Part shown: positions 33,856 through 46,000 of the stretch, piece by piece
Layout of the letters: the number at the start of each line of letters is the position of its first letter
How positions within the stretch are numbered: position 1 is the first letter of the stretch
Assembly (NCBI RefSeq): GCF_030272615.1
Contig: NC_081415.1
Span: forward strand, 230,726,803 to 230,790,802
Direction: 5' to 3'
DNA: 64,000 nucleotides
DNA from: Cryptomeria japonica
Taxonomy: Eukaryota; Streptophyta; Pinopsida; Cupressales; Cupressaceae
Position numbers and translations under genes: made by a program
The notes under the pieces: generated by a model
Databases searched by the model: none
Told to the model about the DNA's origin: nothing
Seen by the model: the letters and a program-made list of their open reading frames with translations, nothing else

Positions 33856-34837
33856 TCTCACACCTTTTCCATCAAAATATTTTCACTCTTTTCCATACCG
33901 TATTTGTATCTATTGTTCATCCATCACCTTTTACACACTACCTAGATTTTTTTTCTTCTCATATAGGATTCTAGTTTGCTCCATCATTATTAGTGTACAT
34001 TATCATTGTTAGTAGGGAAAATAGTGACACATATGATAAAGCAAAAAAACCTACCACTAACCACCATAAGAGGGATGCAGAGCTCGTTGATAACAAGTCA
34101 CCCACAAGAACATTCATAAATAGTAAGAGACATATTCCATTAGGAAACTATATGTATAGAATAGAATATAATGTAACAAAGCATCGGGATATATGTTAGA
34201 AATAGAGATAAAGATAAATAGAAGTAGAAGAAGAATGATCTAGATGTATACTTAGATAGATGTATGAAGGATTAAATGTGTACTAAATCAATAGAAATAT
34301 AATATATGCTATATCAACATATGGAAGTTAACCAATTTAATTGTGCATTATGTCATGAATACCTTTTATATTTTGTTTGAGTATTTTTGTCATCTTGTAT
34401 GATCTTGAATTATATATTAATTTTTAATCCCTCTTATATACTAATAAGTAGATATGGTATAAATACAATTTGTAAAGAATACTAAGGGCATAATTTTTTT
34501 TCTTATGATCCCCCACTATTCTTTCTAACATTGGTTCTATTTTTGGGACCCTAGTTAGGTAGTATAGAGGAATTAGGAAGCAAAATTTAATTTCTAATTA
34601 AGAATAGAATACTATAAAGGAAGATGAAAATTTTCATATAACTTGTGGCACTATCTTCTAGGTGTCAAAAACACAAGAAGGGGTAAGGCATCCAAGGGAT
34701 AGAGAATGAAAATGGGGATCTCCAAAAGAAATCCCTAAAAAGATGTGACCTATTAGAATAGACACAAAGTAACTACAATGTGATGAAATAAAGGAGTATG
34801 TAATATCAAATCATAAACACCAATGAGGTAAGTTTAT

Positions 34838-36024
34838 TGTAGATATGTGTTTTGTTGTCATTGATGTCAAATAGTATGGTCCGGATATGTTTTGGTCTGG
34901 ACATCTATGGTATGGATAGGTATGGGTACATTGTTGAGAAGTTGGTGAAGTATGAGGTGATTTGGTTTGGAACCAAAGATTGATATAATTAATTATATGT
35001 TTGAGTAGTTTCATTGGAATGATATCAACATGTTCTGGATTGGTCCAGGTTTTGTTTGTTTTGGTCCGAACTCTTTCTCTTGTGTAGAATTGTAATTGGT
35101 GCAAGCATTAGGTCATATTATTGAAATTGGATATAATGTGTATTTGGTCTGGATATCCTGTGAGGAGTGTTCTTTTGGCTTGGTGTTGCACGTTGAATGA
35201 TGGTTTTGGTCTGGTTTATGTTTTGTGTCTCATGTTTTTGGTCTAATTTTATATCTTGGTCAGAAAAGTATGTGCATGTTACAATCCTTCTTCTTGGCCA
35301 GCTTGGTGAGAATGATTTTGTTATGATTTGATATATATGATGATTTGTTGAAGAAAAGTGGTGTAAGAGAGTTGAATTATGCAAAAAAGTTGTGTATGTG
35401 AGATATTGACATAGAAATATGTGAGAGTGTTTGATGTGCAAATGGTGAAGTAGTGAAGATCAGTAAGGGTGTGATACGAAGAAGTCCATCAGTTGTTTTT
35501 GTAGTGCAGTAGTTACAGTGGATTTAGATGTAGTGATCCAGAAGGTCCAATAGTTCGAATATTTCAGTAAGAGCAGAGTTTTGTGCTTTAACTGTGACTA
35601 TAATCAACATTGTGAGACGCTTCTATTTATATAGTTTCTTTTCTCATATTGTAATTATGTATCTTGCCCTAAGTGCGGTTAGCTTCAGGTATGCAAGTTC
35701 CTTTTGTATCTTGCTCCATGAGCAGTTAGCATTGGATAGCAAGTCTGAAGTAGTTCGCTCTACCTTTTGTAATTCTTTCATATATAGTGGATTATCTTGT
35801 GGGTTAACTCCCATCGTGGTTTTTCCTAGTTTGGGTTTTCCATGTATAAAATATTGGTGTTCTTGTGTGAGTGCTAATGTTTCTATTGTTTAACTCTTCA
35901 TAATATGGTATAATGGATTTAAGTTGTTAATTGTGTTATTGAGTTCTGGAATTTAGTTTATGTTGATTCACCCCCCCCCCCCCCCCCCCCCCCCCCCGCT
36001 CCTAGCATCTAGTATGTTCAACAA
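34838..36024 (+). repeat. Copia D 5' LTR (1187 bp)
   Basis: Starts TGTAGATATGTG and ends TGTTCAACA. It has a TATA-like CTATTTATATAG at 35623-35634 and a run of 27 C at 35971-35997 shortly before its end. Matches 39749-40788. Confidence 0.88.
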
Positions 36025-36026
36025 TT

Positions 36027-36037
36027 GGTATCAGAGT
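36027..36037 (+). promoter_or_regulatory. Primer-binding site of Copia D
   Basis: TGGTATCAGAG lies two bases after the LTR, the standard complement to the initiator-Met tRNA 3' end. Confidence 0.92.
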
Positions 36038-36090
36038 GTGATTCCTCTTGAGTAAGATTAACTGCTTGAGGTAGATTTGAAGTCTTGAAT

Positions 36091-37003
36091 ATGATGTTTG
36101 AAGAAGATATAAATGATATGGATGATTTAGATCAAGGTGATTGGAATGATGTTAAAGGAGTTGTTGATATGGAAGGAGAATTGAGGTCTGCATTGGCTAA
36201 TTTGGATGATTGTAGAGACAAGTATAAGAAGGTTGTTGAGAATATTACTTTCTTAAGAGGTTTAGTGGACATTGGGAAGAAAGCTATTGACGAATATGAG
36301 ACAAAGCTTGATGAGAAGTCTAAGGAATGATTGAAGCTTGAAGAAGAAGTGACAAATCTGAAAAGGGACCTCAAAGATACAAAATATTAGATCAATAATA
36401 ACTTAAATCTGAAAGGTGGAAAAGAGATTCAGGAATCTATTTTGCAGTTTCAAAGTTGTGGAAAGTTTGGTGAATGTTCAACGGACAGTGAAGAAAAGGA
36501 AAAGGGATTGAATAATGCTATTGAGGATACGAACACTTTCATGCCTAATCAAATTTTTTGAAAGTCTATATTGGACCAAAGACCTCCTCCTGTTCCTCCT
36601 AGGTATTTATCTTTCAAAGGAAGTTGTTTTCCATACAATCAAGTAGGGCATAAATCAAGTGGATGTAGAAATTAGATAAAGAATCTTTCAATGGAAATTT
36701 CCATTATTGCAACAAGTTTGGACATAAGACTAGTGAGTGTAGGAGAAAAATGAATATGAACAGAAATGTCAAATCTTTAAATGGATATTGTTATGCTTGC
36801 AATGGACATGGGCACAAAGCTATTGAATTAAGGAATACAAATTTTAGGAGAAATGTGACTAGAAATATGATGCAAAATGGTCTTGTATGTTATAATTATA
36901 ATATCGTTGGACATATTGCAAAATTTTATAAAAACAGTAAAGAAAGGATGCTTGTCTGGAGAATGGAATGTACTCTAAAGGAAAAGGAAAGATCATATGG
37001 GTA
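36091..37003 (+). pseudogene. Copia D gag remnant with CCHC knuckles
   Basis: The first ATG is at 36091. The start is acidic and coiled-coil-like (MEGELRSALANLDDCRDKY... KLDEKSKE), with a stop at 36328-36330 and further stops after it. Downstream are several degenerate CCHC knuckles in different frames: CFPYNQVGHKSSGC (near 36630), CNKFGHKTSEC (near 36705), CYACNGHGHKAIEL (near 36790) and CYNYNIVGHIAKFY (near 36890). Repeated knuckles fit the nucleocapsid end of Copia gag. No full gag core is preserved. Confidence 0.72.
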
Positions 37004-37332
37004 AAGAAAATAGAAGAGAATACTGAAGGAAATATTGAAGGTGGTTTGACATCCGTTGTGGATGCAGTTCCCTCTTTCGGTAACTAACTCAGACAACATG
37101 GTCTAAGGGGGAGCTTCAATGAAAATATCTTTTAGACCCCTCTCAGTTTGATGTTGAGATTCCTCTTAGCATGGCAGTTATGTGTGATGATTTTCCAAAG
37201 GTTTTGAGCTTATCATGTGGCCTAGATGTATCTTTTAGAGGTTTGGCAAACAGTGCATCAACCTTTTGAAGAACTAATTTATGAATATTTATTTCAGCGA
37301 TTATAGCCATTTGGGCACTTGCAATTTGAGAA
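37004..37332. other. Junction between Copia D gag and second frame
   Basis: No gene is supported. It includes a purine box GTCTAAGGGGGAGCTTC (37101-37117) that looks like an internal polypurine tract. Confidence 0.45.
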
Positions 37333-39555
37333 GTGAAGGTGAGTGAAGGAGTGAATTCAAGTAAAAGTGTGAGAAAAGAGTTTGCAAAACATAAATCTGG
37401 CATAATGGCGAAAATTATAAGTATCTATAATGAACCTAGACCTATGTATGAATCAAAGCCTTTTATTCTACCAAAAATAGATTTAGTTGGAGCTTTTTCT
37501 GGAATTGATGATGAAATTATTCAGAAGGAAGATGTTTGTAAGTATATTCATGTTGATTTAGAGGAGTATAATCGTGAAAATATTAGAGCTTTTAGGCAGA
37601 GTAATTTGGCTAACAATTCACAGAGATTGAAAAATGAATTTGGCACCTTAGGGTTTAAGGGTTTGGATACATGGAATTATTTTCCAATGATCATAGATGA
37701 AGAAATTGTTAGAATTGTTCTTAGAAGGATTCATGGTGAATATGTATGGCTTGATAATCCATACTTGATTTCGAAATAAGTATTGTGAGTTATGACAAGG
37801 TTATGTGCAATCGATGTCGATGCTGAAATCCATTAAGAATGTTGAAGTGAATCATTTGACTAGTGTTGTATCAGATGGAAGAGCATTGAGAATTGACACC
37901 ATCAAAGATGTAGATGTTAGATATGAAATAATGACAATATCATATAAAGTTTATTACAAGAATAGAGAAGGTTCTCGTGCATCTATCATAGTTCATATAG
38001 CATACAAGATGGTTAGAGAGAATGGTGAGTATTATTTATGTGAGATTTTGTGATGGCAATGTTTGACAACCTAAAGATGACGAAGAGTGATATGTATCTG
38101 TTTGGGTATGGCTCTCTAACTGTTTGTTTTGTTTTCTATTTTTTTGCATTCGTTGCTTGGAATTGAGAACATTGCATGGAGAAATGATATGACCATGGAT
38201 CTCAGATCAAAGGTTATTTAGATGGTCTAGAAGATAGTTCTAAGATGTGTAAAAATTTCTTTCGAAAGATTAGAAACATTCTATGTTTGAGGAATCAGAT
38301 TCCTTCCAAGGTTTTGGATTGGTATGAGAATGACATTATGTTTCTAGTTGATAAGGATGATTTATTTTTAGAAGTTGTGGTTCTGAGTGTATCTTGGGTA
38401 ACTTTGTTACCTTATGAGGTTTTTGAAGATGATTGTATGAAGTTAGCAAAGAAACTTTTGATGATGCCAAAAGATCCATGTGTAGAAATATTTGGTACAA
38501 CAAATGAGATTATTGGAAGGTCCGAAATGTTGGTACTGATGAAGAAGATGAAGAAATCAAGAAGACTTTTTGGAGATTCCTCTGCCTCTAGTTCTAGTAT
38601 TCAGAAAAGGGTCTAGAAGAAGGGAAAAAGAGTTTCAAAGAAGGAGAATATTGAGCCTGTGAATTTTGACAATGATGATGAGGAAGAAGAAATTGAGGTA
38701 GAACATGAGATAGTTCAGAGTGTGCAAGTAGAAGAGAAGTATCAAGTTTCTAAAGAAATGTCTAATGATGACAAGTTGACAAAAGAAAAAGTGTTGGAGA
38801 TGATTTAGATGCCTGGTGGTATAAAGTCTATTGGTGATTCTTATCATGATCATGTGTCATATGACCAGGATGCTATTGAGAAGGCTTTTGTGAAGTATTT
38901 AATGTAGAACAATTTGGTTGCGACTGATATTGTAAATTATCTTTCGAAAAAGCTTGTTGAAGATCTTATTGAAATAATGGTTGAAGAAGATGTTAGTGAG
39001 CAACTTATTGAAAGAAATATGTAGGAAATGATGACTAAAAAATAGAGGAAGGAACTTCATGTGCTAATTCTTAATTTATTGAATTTCAAGAAATTTATTT
39101 GTGAAGCTAAAAAAATGTATAAATTATGTTTGAAGTGGTCGGTTGCCACACATAAATTTAAAGATGAAATTGATCAGATTGAGTCTCAGCTAGTTGAAAT
39201 GGTTAAAGATTACAAAGTGTTAATAGATGTTTATGGCAAAGAAAGGGATACGACGCATGAATTGTGTAATCAATTAGCCTTGAGGAGAAGTCAGACATGT
39301 GACTTTATCAGGATGTTTGCATAATTGAGAGCTGATATTGAATTGAAAATTTCTTCTTATTTGAGATTATTGGTCGATGCAAAAAGTGTTGAGAAAAGTG
39401 TTAAAAGCATAAGTTTATTTAATGAAGCTATTAATAAATGTATTTATTGTAGAAGTCAGAGTAGAATTCTGGATGCTTCTACTCGTGCTTGGAAGGCCTC
39501 GATGATAAAATTAAAGAAGCAGATCAAAGATATTTGGCCGAATGACTTTGAATGA
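37333..39555 (+). pseudogene. Copia D second protein, unknown family, in place of pol
   Basis: Successive open stretches at 37333-37779, 37805-38053, 38245-38616, 39061-39324 and 39325-39555 are joined by stops and frameshifts but read as one protein of about 700 residues. Conserved-looking phrases include FILPKIDLVGAFSGIDDEI, LRRIHGEYVWLDNPYLISK, YEIMTISYKVYYKNREG, IVHIAYKMVRENGEYYLCEI and LPYEVFEDDCMKLAKKLLM. A Glu/Asp-rich part follows (38640-38760) and the C-terminus is Lys-rich and coiled-coil-like. I do not recognise the family and see no polymerase, integrase or protease motif. Position between gag and the polypurine tract suggests an element-borne accessory or captured protein. Confidence 0.6.
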
Positions 39556-39735
39556 TTTGAGTGGCTTGGTGGGTGATGGCCTTTTTCTTTTATGGTAAAG
39601 GGGGAGAACGGTTACTGAAAAATGTTTATGTTTTTCTATCTTGAGACATGGTTGTTAGGGGGAGTTGTAATTTGTTTTATAAGATTACTTTGTGAATTCT
39701 TTTGGTAAACATTTTTTATTGTTTGACATCAATGA

Positions 39736-39748
39736 CAAAGGGGGAGAT
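39736..39748 (+). promoter_or_regulatory. Polypurine tract of Copia D
   Basis: CAAAGGGGGAGAT directly before the 3' LTR start TGTTTC at 39749. A second box AAAGGGGGAGAAC is near 39598-39610. Confidence 0.8.
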
Positions 39749-40788
39749 TGTTTCAAATATGTGTTTTGTTGTCATTGTTGTCAAATAGTGTGGTCTGGAT
39801 ATGTTCTACTCTAGACATCTACGGTATGGATAGGTATGGGTACAGTGATAAGAAGTTAGCGAAGTGTGAGGTGATTTGGTTTGGAAATAGAGATTGATAT
39901 AATTAGTTCTATGTTTGAGAAATTGCATTGGAATGATAGCAACATGTTTAGGATCGGTCTGGGTATTATTTGTTTTGGTATGGACTCTTTATCTTATGTA
40001 GAACTGTAATTGGTGTAGGCATTCGGTCATATTATCGAAACTTGATATAATCCATATTTGGTCTGAAGATCCCATGAGGAGTGTTCTTTTGGTTTGGTAT
40101 TGCATATTGAATGATGACTTTGGTCTGATTGTATATCTTGGTTAGAAAAGTATGTACATGTTACAATCCTTCTTCTTGGTCGACTTGGTGAGAATGGTTT
40201 TGTTATGATTTGATATATATATGATGATTTGTTGAAGAGAAGTTGTGTGTAAGAGAGTTAATTATGCAAGAAAGTTGTGTATGTGAGATATTGAGATAGA
40301 AAGATGCAAGTGAGTTTGATGTGTGAGTGGTCAAGTAGTAAAGATTAGTAAGGGTGTGATGCAAGGAAGTACATTAGTTGTTTTTGCAGTGCAGTAGTTA
40401 CAGTAGATTTAGATGTAGTGATGCAGAAGGTCTAGTGGTTTGAATATTTCAGTAAGAGTAGAGTTTTGTGCTTTAACTATGACTGTAATCAACATTGTGA
40501 GATGCTTCTAGTCCCTTTTATATATTTCTCCATGAGTAGTTAGCCTTGGATAGCAAGTCTGGATTAGTTCTCTCTATCTTTTGTAATTATTTCATATATA
40601 GTGGATTATCTTGGGGGTTAACTCCCACTGTCATGGTTTTCCCAGTTTAGTTTTTCCACGTATAAAATATTGGTGTTCCTGTGTGAGTGTGTATGCTACT
40701 ATTGTTTAACTCTTCATAATATGGTCTAATGGATTTAAGTTGTTAATTTTGTTATTGAGTTTCAGAATTTAGTTTATGCTTATTCACC
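39749..40788 (+). repeat. Copia D 3' LTR, cut at its end
   Basis: Aligns with 34838-35971. It stops at TTATTCACC, exactly where the 5' LTR enters its poly-C run. The rest may lie beyond Copia E: the sequence after 46918 (CCCCTCCCTCTTAACATTC, then TTGTGTTCATCA) resembles the missing LTR end. Confidence 0.8.
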
Positions 40789-40791
40789 TAT

Positions 40792-41715
40792 TGAATATCT
40801 GGGTAACTAAGAAGGGGGGGGGGGGGGGGGGGGTGAATCAGTTGACTATGAAATTTTTCTTTTAACCTTAATGCATAGATCCAGAATAATAAACAAAATT
40901 AACAGAACTTGAAAGCGCATGCAAGAATCATAATAGACACTAGAAACACCAAATTTTACGTGGAAAACCCAAGAAGGGAAAAACCATGGAGATTGATAAT
41001 TTTCAATATATAAACACCAGTTAAGGTGACATTGATTAAGGTGATTTTTACAAAGGGTGGGTCACTGCCAAGGTGCTCACTGTTGGTGGGCTCACTATCA
41101 ATTTTCTCACTACAGGTGGGCTCACTGCCCTAAAATGCTCACTGTCGAAGAAGAAAGAAATATAATTAAGATAATCCACCACAAAAATGCAGTTTGCACT
41201 ACCGGAACTACTTTGGGTAACAATCTAAAACACTATACTCACACAACTACTAGATTCTTTCAATCTCGCATATCTTCAAAACAAAAATGCATATGTCAAT
41301 TCATCAAATCAAACTCCTATATATACTATCTCCAGAAATCATACTTCTCAATGTCGGCTAAGAGAGAGATCTAAAATAGGTCTCCACTAAACATTTTGGT
41401 GGTGGTAAGGAATGAGAAGTGGACCATATCACACTGTTCCTCATTGAACATACATTACCAAATTCAGACCCAAAATGCATTCGCATGTTATACATGCTTA
41501 ACGTCTAGTCCAAGGCCTCAAGCTCCAAAACAATCCAAACCCAAAGATAATATTGAGAAACAACTTCTGAGATACCAAACTCATCCAGTGAAACTGGGAA
41601 ACCTCCTAGTGCATAATATACCTAAGTCAAACACTCCTGCTCATCATACCACATCTGGACTTAATCTGGACCAACATATTTGACATCAATGAAAACACAT
41701 AATGTAATGCTAAAA
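40792..41715 (-). repeat. Copia E 3' LTR
   Basis: Plus-strand start TGAATATCTGGG, then a run of 20 G (40814-40833) followed by TGAATCAG; ends near AATGCTAAAA before the polypurine complement. Contains CTCACTGC/GGTGGGCTCACT short repeats (41055-41150), also present in the other LTR. Confidence 0.8.
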
Positions 41716-42018
41716 ATATTCCCCTTTGTCATTGATGAAAATATAAATCAACAACAATAACAACACCATGAAACATGAAAGATCATCATTATGAACAACT
41801 ATCTCTCTCTCCCCCTTTGACAACAATGACAAAGGTGGACAAAAAATCCCCCTGAGAAACTCATACTTGCTCCCCCTAAGAGAAGGCATACTAGCATCAA
41901 TCCATAAAATAATGTACATGTTGCTCACTAGACCAATCCATATCTATAATGCACATTAGTTCAAACTGGGAAGGGGTAATACCTCTAACTTCTACTAGAG
42001 ATACTCAAAAGTATCTTT
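41716..42018 (-). other. Copia E 3' untranslated region with polypurine boxes
   Basis: The minus strand has GACAAAGGGGAAT next to the LTR (41718-41730) and further boxes at about 41811-41820 and 41869-41877 (CTCCCCCTTTG and CTCCCCCTAAG on plus). No gene. Confidence 0.55.
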
Positions 42019-43392
42019 TCATAATGCCTTAGTAAATATGTCTGCAATCTGCTCTTTTGTAGGTACATACTCAAGTCTGACCTCATTGTCTAGAAATTTT
42101 TCTCTCAAGAAGTGATACTTGATAGATATATGCTTTGTTCTGGAATTTTGTATCAAATTATTTGAAATATTTATTGCACTAGTATTATCACACATGATTG
42201 GAATAGGATCATCAAACTTTACACTGATGTCCTTTAAAGTCTGCTTCATCCATAAAATTTGAGTGTAACAAGAAGATGTTGCAATGTAATCTGCTTCTGT
42301 CGTAGTTAAAGACATAGAATCTTGCTTCTTACTTGACCAAGCAACTAACCAGGAGCCAAGAAAGAATGCTCCTCTACTTGTACTTTTTCTATCATCGACA
42401 CTTTCGGCCAGTCTACATTAGTATAAGTTGTGAGTGTAAAATTTGAGTTCTTGGGATACCACAAACTGAATTCTTTTGTACCTTTGAGGTATCTGAAAAT
42501 ACTTTTCAGTACCACAACATGTGATTCTTTCGGTTCTTGCTGAAACCTTGTTGCCAAACACACTGCATACATGATACCCAATCTGGTAGCAGTCAGATAT
42601 AACACTCCTCCAATCATTGACCTATACCAACTTGCATCATTATTAGGTGATTTATCATCCTTAGTTAACTTGCATTTGGTAGTCATAGGTGTACATACCG
42701 GTTTGGAATTATCCAACCCAAACTTCTTCAATAGTTCTTTGACATACTTAGACTAAGAAATGAAAATTCCTTTATCATTCTAATTAACTTGCAATCCAAG
42801 AAATAAATTTAACTCACCAGTCATGGATATTTCAAATTCTTTTTGCATCTCAACAACAAATCTTATGCACATGTATTCACTTCCTCCAAAGATTATATCA
42901 TCAACATATACTACCACAATTAGAATTTTATAAGAATCTATCTTGAAGTACAAGTTGTTGTTTGCTAAACCCTTCTGAAATACTTGATCAATTAGATACG
43001 TCTAATCTCCTATACCAAGCTCTAGGAGCTTGTTTCAATCCATACAAAGCATTTTTCAATATGCAAACATTGTTTGGATCACCCTTCAACTTGAAACCTT
43101 CTAGTTGTTCAATTTAGACCTCTTGTTTCGATTCTCCATTCAGAAATGCTCATTTTACATCCATTTGATAAACTTTGAAATCCTTGAATGCTACAAATGC
43201 GAGGAACATCCAGATTGCCTCCATTCTTGCAACCGGGACATAAGTATCATCAAAGTCAATTCTTTCAATTTGAGCGTATCCTTTGTAAACCAACCTTGTT
43301 GTATTCCTTACAACCTTTCCATCTTCATCCAGCTTATTCCGAAATACCCATTTAGTTTCAATTATATTCTTGTCCTCTGATCTGCTAGCCAA
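42019..43392 (-). pseudogene. Copia E reverse transcriptase and RNase H
   Basis: RT starts near 43392 with IIETKWVFRNKLDEDGKV and FDDTYVPVARMEAI. The catalytic box VYVDDIIFGG is preserved near 42890-42920. RNase H follows: SMIGGVLYLTATRLGIMYAV, FRYLKGTKEFSLWY, then TTEADYIATSS, MCDNTSAINISNN, RTKHISIKYHF and DIFTKAL at 42019-42315. Stops and frameshifts occur near 43145, 42980, 42735 and 42340. Family order is normal, the polymerase box intact, the frame broken. Confidence 0.9.
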
Positions 43393-43699
43393 TTCCCACG
43401 TCTGGTTTTTTTAAATATGATCTAGTTCATATTTCATTGCCTTCATCTAGTTTTGACCATTACAAGCTTCTTCTACTATCTTTGGCTCAGTTTTAGATAA
43501 CAAACACAACAAGACCTGTTCTTGTGCTGCTTTGCTTCTTTTGATAAGTCATTTTCTCTTATCTCCAATGATTTATTCTTCTGAGTGATTCTTTTTGACA
43601 TACCTTGGAGTCTTGGATGTAGATTCTAGAGCATCTTGATCATTCATTTCTTCATTCCTCCTTTCTTATTTCTTTTCTTTTTCTTGAGACTCATTTGAT

Positions 43700-44670
43700 T
43701 CATATCCTGTTGCTATCTCTGAATCCTTTAAAGTGTTCTCATCAAATTTTACACTTGCAGTTTCAACAATCTTATTCAATCTTTTGTTGAAACATCGATA
43801 TGCTTTGTTCTTTGTTGAATAACCCAAGAATATGCATTAATCTTCTCTGTTGTGAAACGTTCCAATCTCCGGATATATAAATTGCTTCCAAAAACTTTGA
43901 AATATTTCACTAACGGAGTTCTGTCATACCACAGTTCATGAGATGTCTTACCATACTTTCTTTGATACAAAATTTTATAAAGTGTTTATGTTGTTGTATG
44001 AATTACTTCTTTCCAATAAACTTTCAGTAACTCTACTCCTTTTATCATGGTTCTTGCTGCTTCTTGTATAGTATGGTTCATTCTTTCAACTACGCCATTT
44101 TTCTAAGGTGTTTAGGGAGCTGATAAATGTCTTTTGATGCCATGCTTCTCACAGAAGTCATTGAACTTATTTGAGATGAATTCTCCTCCTATGTCAGACC
44201 TTAAACACTTGATTTTCTTGTCAACTTTATTTCAACTTTTTCCTTGAATACCTTGAACTTTTCTAATGCTTTAGATTTCTCCCTTACAAATGAGACCCAA
44301 GTCATTCTAGAATAATAATCAATCAGTAACATGAAATACCTTTCACCTTACAGCTTCCTTGTCTAGGTTAGACCACAAAGATCTATGTCAACTAAGTCTA
44401 GTAATTTGGTGGATGAGTAATCCTTTCCTCTAAATGTACTTCTAGTCTACTTTCCTATTTGACATTCCATACAGATGTTGTTATCTGGTTTAGTCAATTT
44501 GGGCAAGTCTCTTACTGCACTCCTTGAACTAATCTATACCAAGTTATCAAAATTAATATGATGCATCCTATGGTGCCATAGCCAGCTGTCATCAAGTTGT
44601 GATATCAAGCAGTGTTTTGGAGCTCCTTCCAATTGGTACATATCTCTATTTGTCCTTCTTCCAGCTGCAA
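43700..44670 (-). pseudogene. Copia E integrase
   Basis: The pre-integrase zinc region (CMECQIGK) lies near 44470. The core follows in broken frames: LLIDYYSRMTWVSF near 44300, KALEKFKVFKEKVE, and the C-terminal part with KTSHELWYDRTPLVKYFKVFG at about 43870-43950. The motifs are typical of Copia integrase. Many stops. Confidence 0.75.
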
Positions 44671-44677
44671 TAACCAT

Positions 44678-45043
44678 TCAAAACTCCTTTTGGATCTCAC
44701 ATCCATTGTCCTGAAAAACAACATTGTATCCATTTTCACACATTTGTCCAACACTCAAGAGATTATGATGCAAACCCTTCACATAATAAACATTGTCAAC
44801 ATTATGTTTTCCATCCAAAGTAATTGAACCAATACCAAAAATTTGTGTTGTCTGATCATCTCCAAAGCTAACCGATCCTCCATCATATCTTTCAAATTTT
44901 ATGAATTTACTTTTATCACTGATCATATAATTTGAGCATCCATTATCAATCAACCATTCATTTTTACCTCTTCTAACATGAAATGCATTAGCAACAATAT
45001 TGGAGATATCAAACTTAGGAACATCCTTTTCTACCAAAAACAA
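44678..45043 (-). pseudogene. Copia E protease and pre-integrase
   Basis: The open stretch has NEWLIDNGCSNYMISDKSKF, the Copia protease site where D-S-G is usual; here it reads DNG. It then has FGDDQTTQIFGIGSI, VYYVKGLHHNLLSVGQMCE and GYNVVFQDNGCEI, the standard lead-in to the pre-integrase domain. Confidence 0.85.
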
Positions 45044-45099
45044 GCAGTCACCATCCTCATATTTTGATTAATCATCTGAAATACCAACATCATCCTTAA

Positions 45100-45884
45100 T
45101 ATATTATGCCTTCTTATTGAATTTTCCCTTGGTTTCCTTAAATATTTGTCCATTTCCCTTTTCCAGATATCTAGTCACAATATGACCAATCTTACCACAT
45201 CTAAAACATTTAAAAGGGTAGCATACCTTTGTATTTGCCAATGCCTCCCTTCAACTTTCTCACAAAGTTTAATTCTACCTCATCTGGGCTCTATTTATCA
45301 TTCAAACTATCCTTAGATGTGTTGAACATAGTCTTTGACTTATCTTTGTCCTTTCCAAACTTCCTTACTTCGAATGTTATCAGAGTACCAAACAGTTTCT
45401 CTCTGGTGAATTTCTCTAGTTCATAAGTTTCTTCAATCACCGAGATCTTATAGCTGTAGATTATTGGTAATGTCATCAGGATTTTGTCAATCACATCTTC
45501 ATCACTCAAGGTGCCTCTAAGTTCTCTTATCTCATTTACACCAGTATCAACGTTCTCAAAATAGCTCACAATATCTTCTCCTTCCATCCTCAAGTTTTCA
45601 TATCTTCTCTTGGTTGTTAACCTTTTTGTCAGTTTGACTATCTCATTCCCTTCATAGATGTCTTTCAATTTCTACCAAACCTCATGAGCAGTATTCAAAG
45701 AGATAACCTTAGTCAATTCAATTTTTGATAATGCACTGAAGATAGCATACCTCACCTTTTCATTATCTTCACAAGCCTGAATCTCATCCAGAGTATTAAG
45801 ACCATTTGCCGGTAGAACATACTTAGTCTCCACAACTTTCCAGATATTGTAACCCAGATAAACCAAATAACCTCTCATCTTCAC
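45100..45884 (-). pseudogene. Copia E gag
   Basis: The UBN2-type gag core runs in one frame from about 45884 (MKMRGYLVYLGYNIWKVVE) through KVRYAIFSALSKIELTKV and HEVW, a TAG stop at 45669-45671, then LKDIYEGN and MEGEDIVSYFENVDTGVNEI, ILMTLPIIYSYKISVIEE. A degenerate knuckle CFRCGKIGHIV lies near 45190-45215. Capsid by homology. Confidence 0.85.
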
Positions 45885-46000
45885 TTTTTAGAAGCTATAA
45901 TCAGATCCTTCAAAGATAGGAATAGATAACTTGTGTGTCATCGGATCAGGATCTACCTCAAGCGGTTAAGCTTTATGTCAAAGAACCGCAACTTTGATAC

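Larger units (their letters stand above)
30071..34837. other. AT-rich region without supported genes
   Basis: No gene is supported. Short frames at 30671-30922 (minus), 31289-31576 (plus, hydrophobic because it is T-rich) and 31767-31991 (plus) resemble nothing I know. The region holds ACAT, CATC and AT microsatellites and a 64-bp tandem duplication, listed separately. Confidence 0.5.
34838..40788 (+). mobile_element. Copia D, non-autonomous element with an unknown protein in place of pol
   Basis: It has a 5' LTR (34838-36024), an initiator-Met primer site at 36027, a degenerate gag with zinc knuckles, a second long degenerate frame (about 37333-39555), a polypurine tract and a 3' LTR from 39749. 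The LTRs match clearly, for example TATGTGTTTTGTTGTCATTG in both. The 3.7 kb internal part has no protease, integrase, RT or RNase H motif. The 3' LTR stops at about 40788, before the C-tract and terminal ~40 bp seen in the 5' LTR, where Copia E begins. Confidence 0.82.

Noticed and set aside
22660-34837. A host gene with long introns
   Set aside because: I looked for exon-like stretches on both strands. The few frames are short, AT-driven and without family motifs. I cannot exclude a few small exons but cannot support any.
34811-35441. Two minus-strand frames of about 100 codons
   Set aside because: They lie within the 5' LTR of Copia D, and the matching 3' LTR does not preserve them.
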